The notes: generated by a model from the sequence alone, not told the origin. Positions 21,498-30,862 are shown, counted from the stretch's first letter. The stretch is 48,955 nt of DNA from an uncultured Clostridia bacterium (GCA_944384855.1 CALWUY010000028.1:1-48955); one strand, 5' to 3'. Program-made: numbers and translations.

Positions 21498-21532
21498 AAA
21501 AACCTGCGGTATTAAAGCCGCAGGTTTTAAAT
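21498..21532 (+). terminator. Terminator of the purine operon
   Basis: AAAACCTGCGG and CCGCAGGTTTT enclose an eight-base loop 13 bases after the fhs stop. A-rich on the left and T-rich on the right, so it may work from both sides. Confidence 0.85.
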
Positions 21533-21541
21533 TATATAAAG

Positions 21542-21576
21542 AACAGCGGATTGCTGTCGCAATCCGCTGTTTTATT
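21542..21576. terminator. Second hairpin between fhs and rpsT
   Basis: Perfect 13-bp stem AACAGCGGATTGC / GCAATCCGCTGTT with loop TGTC, followed on the plus strand by TTTTATTT and on the minus strand by TTCTTTATATAA. It lies just past the rpsT stop and should end that transcript; it also backs up the purine terminator. Confidence 0.8.
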
Positions 21577-21580
21577 TAAC

Positions 21581-21844
21581 TTACGCATTTGCTTTGTTGT
21601 AACGGGTAACTAAAGCAGATTTCTTTCTTGCTGCGTTATTCTTATGAATAATACCCTTTGAAGCTGCTTTATCGATATTTTTAACAGCAGCCTTTACAAC
21701 AACATCCATATCGGAAGACTTTGCTTCAATAGCGGCATCAGCCTTTTTAAGAGAAGTTCTTAAAGCTGAACGGTAAGCCTTATTATGTTCATAATTAGCT
21801 TTGCTTACAAGTACTCGTTTTTTAGCAGATTTAATATTCGGCAT
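21581..21844 (-). CDS. rpsT: 30S ribosomal protein bS20
   Basis: Primary 16S rRNA-binding protein of the small subunit. 87 residues, MPNIKSAKKRVLVSKANYE, lysine/alanine-rich and helical, ending RYNKANA. Two ATGs are adjacent; the second (21844) gives the conserved MPNIKSAKKR start and is seven bases from GGGAGG. It has its own promoter and a leader hairpin, so it is probably monocistronic. Confidence 0.97.
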   Translation of the reverse strand: MPNIKSAKKRVLVSKANYEHNKAYRSALRTSLKKADAAIEAKSSDMDVVVKAAVKNIDKAASKGIIHKNNAARKKSALVTRYNKANA

Positions 21845-21872
21845 CATGACACCTCCCGAAACATAATTCCTA

Positions 21873-21937
21873 AGAGCATAAACTCTTATAATTTATCACG
21901 TACAATTTATAATATCACAAACTCGCTTCAAATGCAA
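21873..21937 (-). promoter_or_regulatory. rpsT promoter and leader hairpin
   Basis: On the minus strand TTGCAT (21932-21937), 17 bases, TATTAT (21909-21914). The leader carries the short stem AAGAG-TTTATG-CTCTT (21873-21888) just before the ribosome site. Autogenous control of S20 is known in other bacteria; a role for this hairpin is not shown. Confidence 0.55.
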
Positions 21938-21945
21938 TAGTTTTT

Positions 21946-22629
21946 TTACAAAAGATTTATTAATTGCTCAATTTTTTCAATTTTATACGTATAACCGTAT
22001 TTACACTTTTTACCGTTTTCAGACAAAAAACATGTATCTATTTTTGCGTTTATACCGCCCAAGATGTCTGCGGTAGGCGCGTCCCCTATAATCAGTATCC
22101 GTGATCTCATACTTTCAGGTATATTGTCTGTAACATATTTAAAGAACATAGATGACGGTTTCTGATAACCTATTTCCTCGGAAATGAATATACCGTCAAA
22201 AAACTTCTGTATACGTGAAGATTTTATTCTTCTGTATTGAAATTCGGGATAACCGTTTGTGGTAATATACAATTTGTAATTTTGCTCTTTAAGATACCGA
22301 AGGGTTTTTAATGTACCTTTCTTTAATTTATGGCTTGCAGACATCAGTTCGAAAAACTCTTTTTTAAGGCAATATGCTGCATCTTCCTCTACCGACAGCA
22401 TTTTTAGCAGAATTGAAAATTTGCTTGTTACAACATCAAAAGCAGTAATTATTCTGCCAAGCTCAAAAGTATGCCAGCCATCGATTTCCGAAAATGCTTC
22501 AGCTACATCAGGAGTACAGGGAAGTTCGTGATTTTTCAGAACAGTCAATACGGAATTAAGTTCCTGACTTGAATATTCTAATAAAGTATCGTCTAAATCA
22601 AACAGCAAGGAATTATACTTTCTGTCCAC
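21946..22629 (-). CDS. HAD-family phosphatase (YjjG-like nucleotidase)
   Basis: Soluble hydrolase of 227 residues. The HAD motifs are present: DLDDTL (nucleophile D near residue 11), TTNG (motif II), the lysine of GYQKPS (motif III) and GDAPTADILGG (motif IV). The helical cap between motifs I and II and the spacing match YjjG/HAD-IA enzymes that hydrolyse nucleoside monophosphates. The exact substrate is not deducible. It starts with GTG at 22629 behind AAGGGG. It follows the epimerase/dehydratase gene by 44 bases and may be cotranscribed with it; no terminator is seen between. Confidence 0.88.
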   Translation of the reverse strand: MDRKYNSLLFDLDDTLLEYSSQELNSVLTVLKNHELPCTPDVAEAFSEIDGWHTFELGRIITAFDVVTSKFSILLKMLSVEEDAAYCLKKEFFELMSASHKLKKGTLKTLRYLKEQNYKLYITTNGYPEFQYRRIKSSRIQKFFDGIFISEEIGYQKPSSMFFKYVTDNIPESMRSRILIIGDAPTADILGGINAKIDTCFLSENGKKCKYGYTYKIEKIEQLINLL

Positions 22630-22673
22630 GCATGCATCCCCTTTCTGATTAATAATTAAATCGCCGTTGGGAA

Positions 22674-24521
22674 TTAATGTTCTGAGTTTACGTCCAAAGT
22701 GTAGTTCGGAACTATATTTTTTACTATCTGCCTTATATCCGCATTTTCATCATACATAACCGCTTTCATTTCTTCAAGTTTCTTATAAAACAGATCTTCG
22801 TCAATATCAATCGGCCTGCATATATGAATAAGCTTGTTTTCGGTAGCGGTAAGTCCCTCTTCACTCATCAGCAGTTCCTCATAAAGCTTCTCTCCGGGAC
22901 GCAAACCGGTAAAAACAATATCTATATCTTTGTACGGTGTAAATCCCGACAGTCTTATCAGATTTTCCGCAAGTTCAAGTATTTTTACAGGTTTACCCAT
23001 ATCCAGAACAAATATTTCTCCGCCTTTGGCATTTGCCCCGGCTTCAAGAACTAATGATACCGCTTCAGGAATTGTCATAAAGTACCTGATTATATTCGGA
23101 TCAGTAACAGTTACCGGACCCCCGTGTTTTATCTGTTTTTTAAATAGGGGTATTACGCTTCCGTTAGACCCAAGAACATTTCCGAACCTAACCGCAACAA
23201 AATCAGTTTTTGAGTGCTTGTTGCAGGTCTGTATTATCATTTCGCATATCCGCTTACTTGCTCCCATAATATTCGTGGGATTAACAGCCTTGTCCGAAGA
23301 AATCAAAACCATTTTTTCAGCGCCGTACCGGTCAGCGCACTGCGCGGTTTTCAAAGTCCCGAATATATTGTTTTTAACCGCTTCGTTAGGGCTGTCCTCC
23401 ATTAACGGTACATGCTTATGCGCTGCTGCATGATAAACCAACTGAGGTCTATAGGTAGAAAAAACATAATCCAATCGTTTAGAATCTCTTACAGACCCTA
23501 TAAGTGTTATAAGTTCTAAATTTGGAAAATTAAATTTGAGTTCATTTTGTATTGCATATGCATTATTTTCGTATATATCGAATATTATAAGCTGTTTCGG
23601 ATTATTCAGAGCTATCTGACGGCAAAGCTCCGAACCTATGGTTCCGCCGCCGCCTGTTACCAAAACTACTTTATCTTTTATATAATCAAGCAATGTATTG
23701 GAATTAACATCTATTACATCTCTACCCAGCAGATCTTCTATTTCCACATTTCTTATTATTGATGAAAGATTGGAAAATTCTTTTTGAGAATACAATTTGC
23801 ATACAGAAGGTAAAAGTTTAACATCGCAGCCGGTTTGCTGACAAATATTTAATATCTTGCTTCTCTCTTGATTGTTACAATTAGGAATAGCAAATATTAT
23901 GGTAGATATATCGTATTTCTTTGCCGCAGATACGATTTTTTCCCTGCCGCCTATAATTTTTACACCCGAAATATAATTGCCTTTAAGATATGGATTATCA
24001 TCTATGGCACATTTTATTTTGCACTCGGAATACTCAGGCCTTACCGAAAGTTCATTAATTACTATACTGCCTGCAGAACCTGCTCCTATAACCATAACAT
24101 TTCCTACAAGCGTATGCTCTGCCTGCGAGCTTTTCGAGTTGACCAGAGATGAATTTGATACTATTTGTTTATACATCATTCTGGAAATAAACGCGAATAC
24201 TGTTATAAGGCAAAAAAGCACAAAATAAGACTTGTATTCCATTTTCAACCTAAGGGATGCCTGTGCCAAAAACATTACACCTGTTGCTAACGCCGCCGCC
24301 GGAAATATATGCAGCATTTCGGCAATATTTGAAAACTCCCAAAGTATATTATAGATTTTTAAAATATAAAATGAAAATATAACTATAAAAGGCCAAACCA
24401 AATAAGAAAATTCCGTGTGCACGGAGTTTATGCCTATTGACTTTGCAATAAAAAGAGAAATTTCAGCAAAAATAACATCAATGCTTAAAAATAACAGCAA
24501 TGCTAAATATCTGGTTTTCAT
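22674..24521 (-). CDS. Membrane-anchored nucleotide-sugar 4,6-dehydratase/epimerase (CapD/PglF type)
   Basis: 615 residues. The first ~115 hold about four hydrophobic helices; then a CoA-binding-like Rossmann domain (VMVIGAGSAGSIVINEL, about 140-160) and a second Rossmann dehydratase domain with VVLVTGGGGTIGSELCRQIA near 285-305. YHAAAHKHVPLMEDSP and SSDKAVNPTNIMGASKR are signatures of the polysaccharide-biosynthesis subfamily, which has Met where classical SDRs have the Tyr of YxxxK. It acts on UDP-GlcNAc-type sugars for capsule or glycan synthesis. No other glycan genes are nearby; it follows asnA by 31 bases. Confidence 0.92.
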   Translation of the reverse strand: MKTRYLALLLFLSIDVIFAEISLFIAKSIGINSVHTEFSYLVWPFIVIFSFYILKIYNILWEFSNIAEMLHIFPAAALATGVMFLAQASLRLKMEYKSYFVLFCLITVFAFISRMMYKQIVSNSSLVNSKSSQAEHTLVGNVMVIGAGSAGSIVINELSVRPEYSECKIKCAIDDNPYLKGNYISGVKIIGGREKIVSAAKKYDISTIIFAIPNCNNQERSKILNICQQTGCDVKLLPSVCKLYSQKEFSNLSSIIRNVEIEDLLGRDVIDVNSNTLLDYIKDKVVLVTGGGGTIGSELCRQIALNNPKQLIIFDIYENNAYAIQNELKFNFPNLELITLIGSVRDSKRLDYVFSTYRPQLVYHAAAHKHVPLMEDSPNEAVKNNIFGTLKTAQCADRYGAEKMVLISSDKAVNPTNIMGASKRICEMIIQTCNKHSKTDFVAVRFGNVLGSNGSVIPLFKKQIKHGGPVTVTDPNIIRYFMTIPEAVSLVLEAGANAKGGEIFVLDMGKPVKILELAENLIRLSGFTPYKDIDIVFTGLRPGEKLYEELLMSEEGLTATENKLIHICRPIDIDEDLFYKKLEEMKAVMYDENADIRQIVKNIVPNYTLDVNSEH

Positions 24522-24552
24522 AATAACATCCTCTTTTTTTATAATCGTTTAA

Positions 24553-25542
24553 TTACAACAATGTAATACCTTTGGATTTGCATTTATCTATTTCTTTATC
24601 CGGCCATAAGGATACCTGCACCTCTCCTATATGTGCCTTTTGAAGAAGATACATACAAAGCCTTGACTGCCCTATTCCTCCGCCTACCGTAAGAGGAAGT
24701 GCACCTTCCGCCAACAGCCTGTGAAATTCAAACTGCAGTCTGTTTTCAGCATTTTCCTCTTTAAGCTGACGGAAAAGTGAGGCTCTGTCAACACGTATTC
24801 CCATTGATGACAACTCCAAAGCACTTTCAAGTACACGGTTATATACAAAAATATCACCGTTAAGCGTCCAGTCATCATAATCAGGTGCCCTGCCGTCGTG
24901 TTTCTGACCGCTTTTCAGCTTGCCCCCTATTTGCATAATAAATACTGCACCGTATTCCTGCGCAATAATATTTTCGCGTTCTTTCGGCGTAAAAGAAGGA
25001 TATTTGTCTTCAAGTTCCTGTGTGGTAATAAAACTTATATTTTGAGGCAAGTAGGGTTCAATTTGAGGATATTTCTCTTTTACAGCTCTGGAAGTGCTGA
25101 CAATTGCTCCGTATATGCTTCTGACCGTTGCTTTCAAATATTCCATATTTCTGTCGTCAGAAGAAATAACCTTTTCCCAATCCCATTGATCCACATATAT
25201 TGAATGAGTACTGTCGCAAATTTCATCTCTGCGGATAGCATTCATATCGGTATACAGACCGGTATGAATCGGGAAATTATATTTAAGCAGCGCCATTCGC
25301 TTCCATTTCGCCAGGCTGTGAACAACTTCTGCAACCTCACCCGTTTCCAGTATATCAAATGATACCGGGCGTTCCACTCCGTTCAGATCATCATTAATAC
25401 CACTCCCGCGCTTTACAAAAAGCGGTGCTGACACTCTTGATAAATCCAGCCTGTCACAAAGCTCAGACGAAAATTTATCCTTTACAAGCGCTATGGCGCT
25501 TTGCGTATCAAACTCGTTAAGCAGCGGCACATACTTTTCCAT
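24553..25542 (-). CDS. asnA: Aspartate--ammonia ligase (asparagine synthetase A)
   Basis: Makes asparagine from aspartate, free ammonia and ATP; class II synthetase-like fold. 329 residues with start ATG 25542 (MEKYVPLLNEFDTQSAI) behind AGGGGTG; a TTG upstream in frame is rejected. YVDQWDWEKVI near residues 117-127 and TVGGGIGQSRLCMYLLQ near the C-terminus are family signatures. It lies 14 bases after asnS, so the asparagine T-box leader controls both synthesis and charging. It does not use glutamine, unlike AsnB. Confidence 0.96.
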   Translation of the reverse strand: MEKYVPLLNEFDTQSAIALVKDKFSSELCDRLDLSRVSAPLFVKRGSGINDDLNGVERPVSFDILETGEVAEVVHSLAKWKRMALLKYNFPIHTGLYTDMNAIRRDEICDSTHSIYVDQWDWEKVISSDDRNMEYLKATVRSIYGAIVSTSRAVKEKYPQIEPYLPQNISFITTQELEDKYPSFTPKERENIIAQEYGAVFIMQIGGKLKSGQKHDGRAPDYDDWTLNGDIFVYNRVLESALELSSMGIRVDRASLFRQLKEENAENRLQFEFHRLLAEGALPLTVGGGIGQSRLCMYLLQKAHIGEVQVSLWPDKEIDKCKSKGITLL

Positions 25543-25556
25543 ATTAACACCCCTAA

Positions 25557-26933
25557 TCAATATATGTTACCCACAGTTCTCGGATACAAAATGACATCTC
25601 TGATATTCTGTACCCCTGTGACATACATTATTATTCTTTCGAGTCCCAAACCAAATCCGCTGTGCGGAACCGATCCGAAACGTCTCAGCGCTATATAATG
25701 CTCATAATCTTCAAGTGTCATATTCCTTGACTTCATAGCTGAAAGCAGCTTATCTAAATCCGCTTCACGCTCGCTGCATCCGATGATTTCGCCTACTCCG
25801 GGCACCAAAAGATCTGTGGCCGCTACCGTTTTCCCGTCAGGGTTTTGCTTCATATAAAATGACTTGATTTCTTTCGGATAATCCGTCAGGAATACCGGTT
25901 TTTTACAAATTACCTCAGAAATATACTTTTCATGTTCTGTCATTAAATCGCATCCCCACTCAACAGGATACTGGAATTTAACGTCTGCCTTTAACAATCT
26001 GTCTATTGCTTCGGTGTAAGTCATAACAGCAAAATCATTTTCCGCCACGTTTTTCAGTTTTTCAATAAGCCCTTTTTCAAAATGCGCATCAAAAAATTTC
26101 AGTTCTTCCGAACATTTTTCCAAAACTGTATTAATTATATATTTTATCATATCTTCGGCAATTTCAATAATATCCGGAAGCTCTGCAAATGCAACTTCCG
26201 GCTCTACATGCCAGAACTCCGCAACATGACGCGGAGTATTGCTCTTTTCGGCCCTGAACGAAGGTCCGAATGTGTAAATTTTACCAAACGCCATTGCCGC
26301 AACTTCTCCTTCAAGCTGCCCCGAAACACTGAGTGCTGCACGGCGTCCGAAGAAGTCATCTGCATTATATTCCTCTTCAGTTTTGTAGTTGTTAGAAAAA
26401 CCGATAGTTGTTACCTTGAACATCTCACCCGCGCCTTCACAGTCACTGGCAGTAATCAACGGCGTATGCACATATACAAAATGGCGGTTCTGAAAAAATT
26501 CGTGTATAGCGGCAGAAACAACCGAACGCACCCTGAATACAGCGTTGAATGTATTTGTACGTACTCTAAGATGCGGAATAGTTCTTAAATATTCAAGAGT
26601 GTGCCGCTTTTTCTGTAACGGATAATCAGCAGGACACTCTCCCAAAACCTCAATTTCCTCCGCGTTTATTTCAACGGAATCCGCCGCTACCGCCGATTTC
26701 ACAACCGTACCCGAAACCTTTAATGAGGTTCCGAGTTTCATATAATCTGAAATATCTGTGAGTACTGATTTATCTATTACTATCTGCAAATGTTTAAGCG
26801 TCGTGCCGTCATTCAGCTCAATAAATGCCATATTTTTCGAATCACGCGATGTTCTTACCCAACCGCAGACTGTGACCCTTGTCCCTATCAGTTCCTCTTT
26901 GCCGAAAATATCAATTATATCCGTATGCTTCAT
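25557..26933 (-). CDS. asnS: Asparagine--tRNA ligase
   Basis: Class IIb synthetase that charges tRNA-Asn, so the organism need not rely only on the transamidation route. 458 residues: an N-terminal OB fold (VTVCGWVRTSRDSKNMAFI, about 20-40), motif 2 in FGPSFRAEKSNTPRHVAEF, and motif 3 in GFGLGLERIIMYVTGV at the end. The ATG at 26933 follows GGAGAT; a TTG six bases upstream is less likely. It is first gene of asnS-asnA, behind a T-box whose bases fit tRNA-Asn. Confidence 0.97.
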   Translation of the reverse strand: MKHTDIIDIFGKEELIGTRVTVCGWVRTSRDSKNMAFIELNDGTTLKHLQIVIDKSVLTDISDYMKLGTSLKVSGTVVKSAVAADSVEINAEEIEVLGECPADYPLQKKRHTLEYLRTIPHLRVRTNTFNAVFRVRSVVSAAIHEFFQNRHFVYVHTPLITASDCEGAGEMFKVTTIGFSNNYKTEEEYNADDFFGRRAALSVSGQLEGEVAAMAFGKIYTFGPSFRAEKSNTPRHVAEFWHVEPEVAFAELPDIIEIAEDMIKYIINTVLEKCSEELKFFDAHFEKGLIEKLKNVAENDFAVMTYTEAIDRLLKADVKFQYPVEWGCDLMTEHEKYISEVICKKPVFLTDYPKEIKSFYMKQNPDGKTVAATDLLVPGVGEIIGCSEREADLDKLLSAMKSRNMTLEDYEHYIALRRFGSVPHSGFGLGLERIIMYVTGVQNIRDVILYPRTVGNIY

Positions 26934-26967
26934 AAACAAATCTCCGTCCGTTTATTATTTAAACTAA

Positions 26968-27233
26968 TTAAAAAAGCGTCTGTTCATCCTAAATACATCA
27001 GGACGAATAGACGCATCTTTCGCGGTGCCACCTAATTTACCGTGTTTTAAAACACAGTCACTCAAAACGGATTTAACGCATCCCTACGACGCCCCTACTA
27101 ACTGAAAATTTTCGGTTTGCAGCTCCAAAGTGTTATTCATATTGCACGATGATCGTGTTTCCACCGCCGCACGACTCTCTCTCCACCGCTTACAATACTA
27201 CTTCTCTTTATCATAGCCTATTTTATGTTATTA
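26968..27233 (-). promoter_or_regulatory. T-box leader (asparagine type) of asnS-asnA
   Basis: On the minus strand the T-box core is AGGTGGCACCGCG (RC of 27021-27033), a near-consensus; UGGC fits a tRNA with discriminator G, as tRNA-Asn has. An AAC codon (GAATAACACTTTGG) in the Stem I region is the likely specifier. AGGGGCGTCGTAGGGATGCG lies between Stem I and the antiterminator. The leader ends in a strong terminator. Uncharged tRNA-Asn should turn on asparagine synthesis and charging together. Confidence 0.88.
26969..27014 (-). terminator. T-box attenuator hairpin before asnS
   Basis: On the minus strand GCGTCTATTCGTCCT pairs with AGGATGAACAGACGC, loop of about 15 bases, followed by six T. 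It lies between the T-box core and the asnS ribosome site. Confidence 0.9.
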
Positions 27234-27238
27234 GAATA

Positions 27239-27267
27239 ATTATACCACCAATCAGCATTATTGTCAA
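27239..27267 (-). promoter_or_regulatory. Promoter of the asnS-asnA T-box transcript
   Basis: On the minus strand consensus TTGACA (27262-27267), 17 bases and consensus TATAAT (27239-27244), preceded by GG. It lies just beyond the engB stop codon. Confidence 0.85.
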
Positions 27268-27271
27268 CTTA

Positions 27272-27856
27272 TCAAATAGCTGATTTTTCTATTATTTTCC
27301 TTACGATTTCTATTGAATCTGCGCTTTGCACCGAAAAAGGAATTATTTCGGTATTCAACGCATATTCGCCCAATTCATCTTTTATAAGCGAAAGTCTTTT
27401 ATCTCTTTCAGACTTATTTAATTTATCTGACTTTGTAAGTATAACCGTGTAGTTTATACCGTTTTGTTTCATGAAATCAAGCATGGACAAATCAAAATCC
27501 GTAGCCGGATGTCTCATATCAATAAGCTGAAAAACGCGTATTATTCTCCGTCCTGATCCGAAATATGCTTCCATAAGCTCCGACCAGCGTTCCTTATGGC
27601 TGCCCGCAACTTTAGCATAACCGTATCCCGGAAGATCAACAAGTCTTAAGTTTTCTAACCTATAGAAATTAATGGTGACTGTTTTTCCCGGTTTTGAACT
27701 CACTCTTGCAATAGACTTTCTGCCGAGAACCTTATTGATAAGGGATGACTTTCCTACATTTGATCTGCCTGAAAAACAAATTTCAGGCAGATCGGATTCA
27801 CACAGCTGTGAAGCAAGTCCGAAAGATTTCTCAAATTCTGCACTGTTAAAATTCAT
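27272..27856 (-). CDS. engB: Ribosome biogenesis GTPase YsxC/EngB
   Basis: Essential GTPase in 50S subunit assembly, 194 residues. G1 is GRSNVGKSS (about 31-39), G3 is DLPGYG, G4 is TKSDK, and the C-terminal G5 region follows. It comes right after lon with a 10-base gap, the same lon-engB order as in Bacillus, so probably a shared transcript. Start ATG 27856 has GGAGG upstream. Confidence 0.96.
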   Translation of the reverse strand: MNFNSAEFEKSFGLASQLCESDLPEICFSGRSNVGKSSLINKVLGRKSIARVSSKPGKTVTINFYRLENLRLVDLPGYGYAKVAGSHKERWSELMEAYFGSGRRIIRVFQLIDMRHPATDFDLSMLDFMKQNGINYTVILTKSDKLNKSERDKRLSLIKDELGEYALNTEIIPFSVQSADSIEIVRKIIEKSAI

Positions 27857-27866
27857 AAATCCTCCG

Positions 27867-30278
27867 CTATTGCCTGACTGTTTCCGCCTGAGGAGACTTA
27901 ACGAGCAAAGCCGTGCTGTTCATACTCCATTCTTTCGTTTCCTCATTATCTTTTGCAAAAACTATCGCCTTATTAATTATTTCATCAACATATGATACAG
28001 GAACAAAAGTTACATGCTCCTTTACCGCTGCGTCAACCTCGTCAAGATCAGGTTCGTTCTCCTTAGGAATAAATACTGTCTTTACTCCTCCTGTGTATGC
28101 CGCCATCGACTTTTCTTTAAGCCCGCCGATAGCCAGCACTCTGCCGCGTATCGTGACCTCTCCTGTCATGGCTATATCCCGCAGAACCGGCTTGTTTGCA
28201 AGTGCAGACACAAGCGCCGTAACAATTGTCACACCGGCAGACGGACCGTCTTTAGGCACTGCGGCTTCGGTTGCATGAATATGTATATCACAGTTTTTAT
28301 AAAAATCAGGATCAATTCCGTATTTTTCGGCATTGGCGCGAACATAACTGACCGCTGCCCTTGCAGATTCCTTCATTACATCTCCTAAAGAACCGGTAAG
28401 CTCGATTTTGCCCGTACCCTTCATAGCAGAAACTTCAAGCTGCATTATCGCTCCTCCGACTGATGTCCATGCAAGACCGTTTATAATTCCGACTTCATCT
28501 CTGTCTAATATCACCTCTGGCCTGTACTTGTGCTTGCCTAACATCTTTACCACATCAGTATCTCTGAGCGTTACCTTATCCGCCTCTCCGCCCGCTATAA
28601 TCTTAGCGCACTTGCGGCATAAAGAAGCTATACTGCGCTCCAGCTTTCTAACGCCCGATTCCCGTGTGTAAAAATCAATAAGCGCATAAATCGCGCTGTC
28701 TGTAAACTTTACCTGATTTTTCCTTAACCCGTGCCGCTCTGTCTGCTTTGCAATAAGATGCTTTTTCGCAATATTGAATTTTTCTTCTCTTGAGTAGGTG
28801 GAAAGTTCGATAATTTCCATACGGTCACGCAAAGGCGCCGGTATTGTTTCAATATTGTTAGCCGTGGCTATAAACACCGTACGGCTTAAATCAAAAGGAA
28901 TTTCTATAAAATTGTCAACAAACGCAAAGTTCTGTTCCGGATCGAGCACTTCTAACAGTGCGGAAGAAGGATCACCTTTATAGTCATTTCCAAGTTTATC
29001 GATTTCATCCAGTAAAATCAACGGATTTCCGCTCTTTGCCTGCTTCACTGCACTTATTATTTTCCCCGGCATTGCTCCGATATATGTTTTGCGGTGTCCC
29101 CTTATCTCTGCCTCGTCATGAATGCCGCCTAATGAAATGCGGGCAAATTTTCTGCCCATGCATTCGGCAATAGTTTTACCTATAGATGTTTTTCCCACTC
29201 CGGGAGGACCCGCAAGACATATAATCTGTCCCTTGATATCGGGTGATAATGTATACACCGAAAGCAGTTCCAGAATGCGTTCCTTTACCTTGTCCATACC
29301 GTAAATGTCACGGTTTAAAATCTTTTCGGCTTTCTTTATGTCAGTGCAGACATTAGTATAATCACTCCACGGCAGTTCCAGACATGTATCAAGGTATCCG
29401 CGTTCTACAGTGCCTTCGTGCGAACCGTTCGGCATTTTTGAAAGCTTGGTCACATGGCTGCGCAGCTTCTCCTTAACAGTTTCATCCGCTTTAAGTTTAT
29501 CTATTCTTGCGTAATAATTATCGATTTCGTCTGCCGTGTCGTCTCCGTAAAGTTCGTTGCTTATTACCCTCATCTGCTCGCGAAGATAATACTCGCGCTG
29601 ATTATCATCTATAACTGTGCGTGTTTTTTCATTTATCTTACGGTCTATTTCCCCTATTTCCCGCTCTTTATCAAGAAGCTCTATCAGTATTTTTGCCCTC
29701 TTTACCGGATTCAGCTGTTCGAGTATAAACTGTTTGTCATCAAACGGGGCGGGAATGTTGAAGGCTATAAAATCACAGACGAAACTTAAATCCGTAACAC
29801 TGTCAACCGTCATTATAACGTCCGGTGCTATTCCGGGAAGCACCGCAATATATTTATGAAACTGCGCGCGTATGCGCCGTATAAGCGTTTCGACATAAAC
29901 TTCACGGTTTTTTACCGGCTTTTCTTCCGACTTTATTACGTCTGCAGTATAGAACTTGTCTCCGCTGCTGAAGTTTGTGTATTCTGCCCGGTAAAGCCCT
30001 TCTACGAGTACCTTAACCAGAGAATCAGACACCTTTAAAACCTGTTTTACACGGACAACACAGCCCATGCTGTACAGATCATCCCTTTCGGGAGCCTCTG
30101 CATAAAAATTCTTTTGCGTAACCACAAAAAGCTTTCTGTCTGCCTCCATGGCAGCTGCCAAAGCATTTGCAGATTTTTTACGCGCTACATCAAATGAGGT
30201 TACCGTTTTTGGTAAAACCACTAATCCTCTTAAAGCTAACAGCGGCATACTTACCGCGTTTTCCTGTGTAATTAACAT
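27867..30278 (-). CDS. lon: ATP-dependent protease Lon
   Basis: Cytosolic AAA+ serine protease degrading damaged and regulatory proteins. 803 residues: N-terminal LON domain (MPLLALRGLVVLPKTVTSFD at about 11-30), coiled region, AAA+ module with Walker A GPPGVGKTS and Walker B LILLDEIDK, and C-terminal peptidase domain. The Ser-Lys dyad is S680 in KDGPSAGVT and K723 in GGLKEKS. Length is typical. Start ATG 30278 follows GGAGAAG. It is followed by engB and preceded by a lipoprotein gene on the same strand. Confidence 0.98.
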   Translation of the reverse strand: MLITQENAVSMPLLALRGLVVLPKTVTSFDVARKKSANALAAAMEADRKLFVVTQKNFYAEAPERDDLYSMGCVVRVKQVLKVSDSLVKVLVEGLYRAEYTNFSSGDKFYTADVIKSEEKPVKNREVYVETLIRRIRAQFHKYIAVLPGIAPDVIMTVDSVTDLSFVCDFIAFNIPAPFDDKQFILEQLNPVKRAKILIELLDKEREIGEIDRKINEKTRTVIDDNQREYYLREQMRVISNELYGDDTADEIDNYYARIDKLKADETVKEKLRSHVTKLSKMPNGSHEGTVERGYLDTCLELPWSDYTNVCTDIKKAEKILNRDIYGMDKVKERILELLSVYTLSPDIKGQIICLAGPPGVGKTSIGKTIAECMGRKFARISLGGIHDEAEIRGHRKTYIGAMPGKIISAVKQAKSGNPLILLDEIDKLGNDYKGDPSSALLEVLDPEQNFAFVDNFIEIPFDLSRTVFIATANNIETIPAPLRDRMEIIELSTYSREEKFNIAKKHLIAKQTERHGLRKNQVKFTDSAIYALIDFYTRESGVRKLERSIASLCRKCAKIIAGGEADKVTLRDTDVVKMLGKHKYRPEVILDRDEVGIINGLAWTSVGGAIMQLEVSAMKGTGKIELTGSLGDVMKESARAAVSYVRANAEKYGIDPDFYKNCDIHIHATEAAVPKDGPSAGVTIVTALVSALANKPVLRDIAMTGEVTIRGRVLAIGGLKEKSMAAYTGGVKTVFIPKENEPDLDEVDAAVKEHVTFVPVSYVDEIINKAIVFAKDNEETKEWSMNSTALLVKSPQAETVRQ

Positions 30279-30303
30279 TTCTTCTCCTGCTTATATAATT
30301 ATT

Positions 30304-30852
30304 CTAAGTGTTACTGTATATAGCTGTTGCGCACAGCGCGTTATTTTCAAATACAAACATTATTGTATTATTTTCGAATTCACACTTCAGCACACTGCCT
30401 TCCACCGGAGCAAAAAGGAAAAACGCATTTTCATCGTTTATTTCCTCCTCGGTATACTTTGTGCTGCCGATGGCATCCTTGACAGACACAATTACTTCTC
30501 CGATATTAAAACTGTATGCCTTTTCAAAACTTACAATATAATTGATGCCTTCTTCTTTGCTGTCCTTATCATAATAAAAATTATATATACCGTTGGTTAT
30601 GCAGACGGTTTCCTCCCCTTCGGTAACATCATAAAGGCTTTCTGCACCCTCTTCACTTTCGGCATATTCAGACAGCTCCTGCGTTAATGTTTCAACATCT
30701 GTTCCTAACAAATATTTACATTCCGGTATCTGACCTAAATTAGCATAATATTCCAAGTCAACCGAGCTTTCTGATGTTGTATCCTCTTCATTGCAGGCTG
30801 AAAATGCCATCAGCATTAATAAAGAAATTATAATACAAAACGCTCTCTTCAT
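30304..30852 (-). CDS. Predicted lipoprotein of unknown function
   Basis: 182 residues. Residues 1-20 form a lipoprotein signal peptide with lipobox LMAFSAC; Cys20 would be lipidated and the protein anchored outside the membrane. The mature part is acidic (EEDTTSESS, EYAESEEGAES) and looks like two repeats of small alpha/beta type, with a VSVKDAIGSTKYTEEEIND stretch. I do not recognise the family. GGAGCAAG precedes ATG 30852. It lies between pncB (10-base gap) and lon, so it is in that run of genes. Confidence 0.8.
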   Translation of the reverse strand: MKRAFCIIISLLMLMAFSACNEEDTTSESSVDLEYYANLGQIPECKYLLGTDVETLTQELSEYAESEEGAESLYDVTEGEETVCITNGIYNFYYDKDSKEEGINYIVSFEKAYSFNIGEVIVSVKDAIGSTKYTEEEINDENAFFLFAPVEGSVLKCEFENNTIMFVFENNALCATAIYSNT

Positions 30853-30862
30853 TTTCTTGCTC

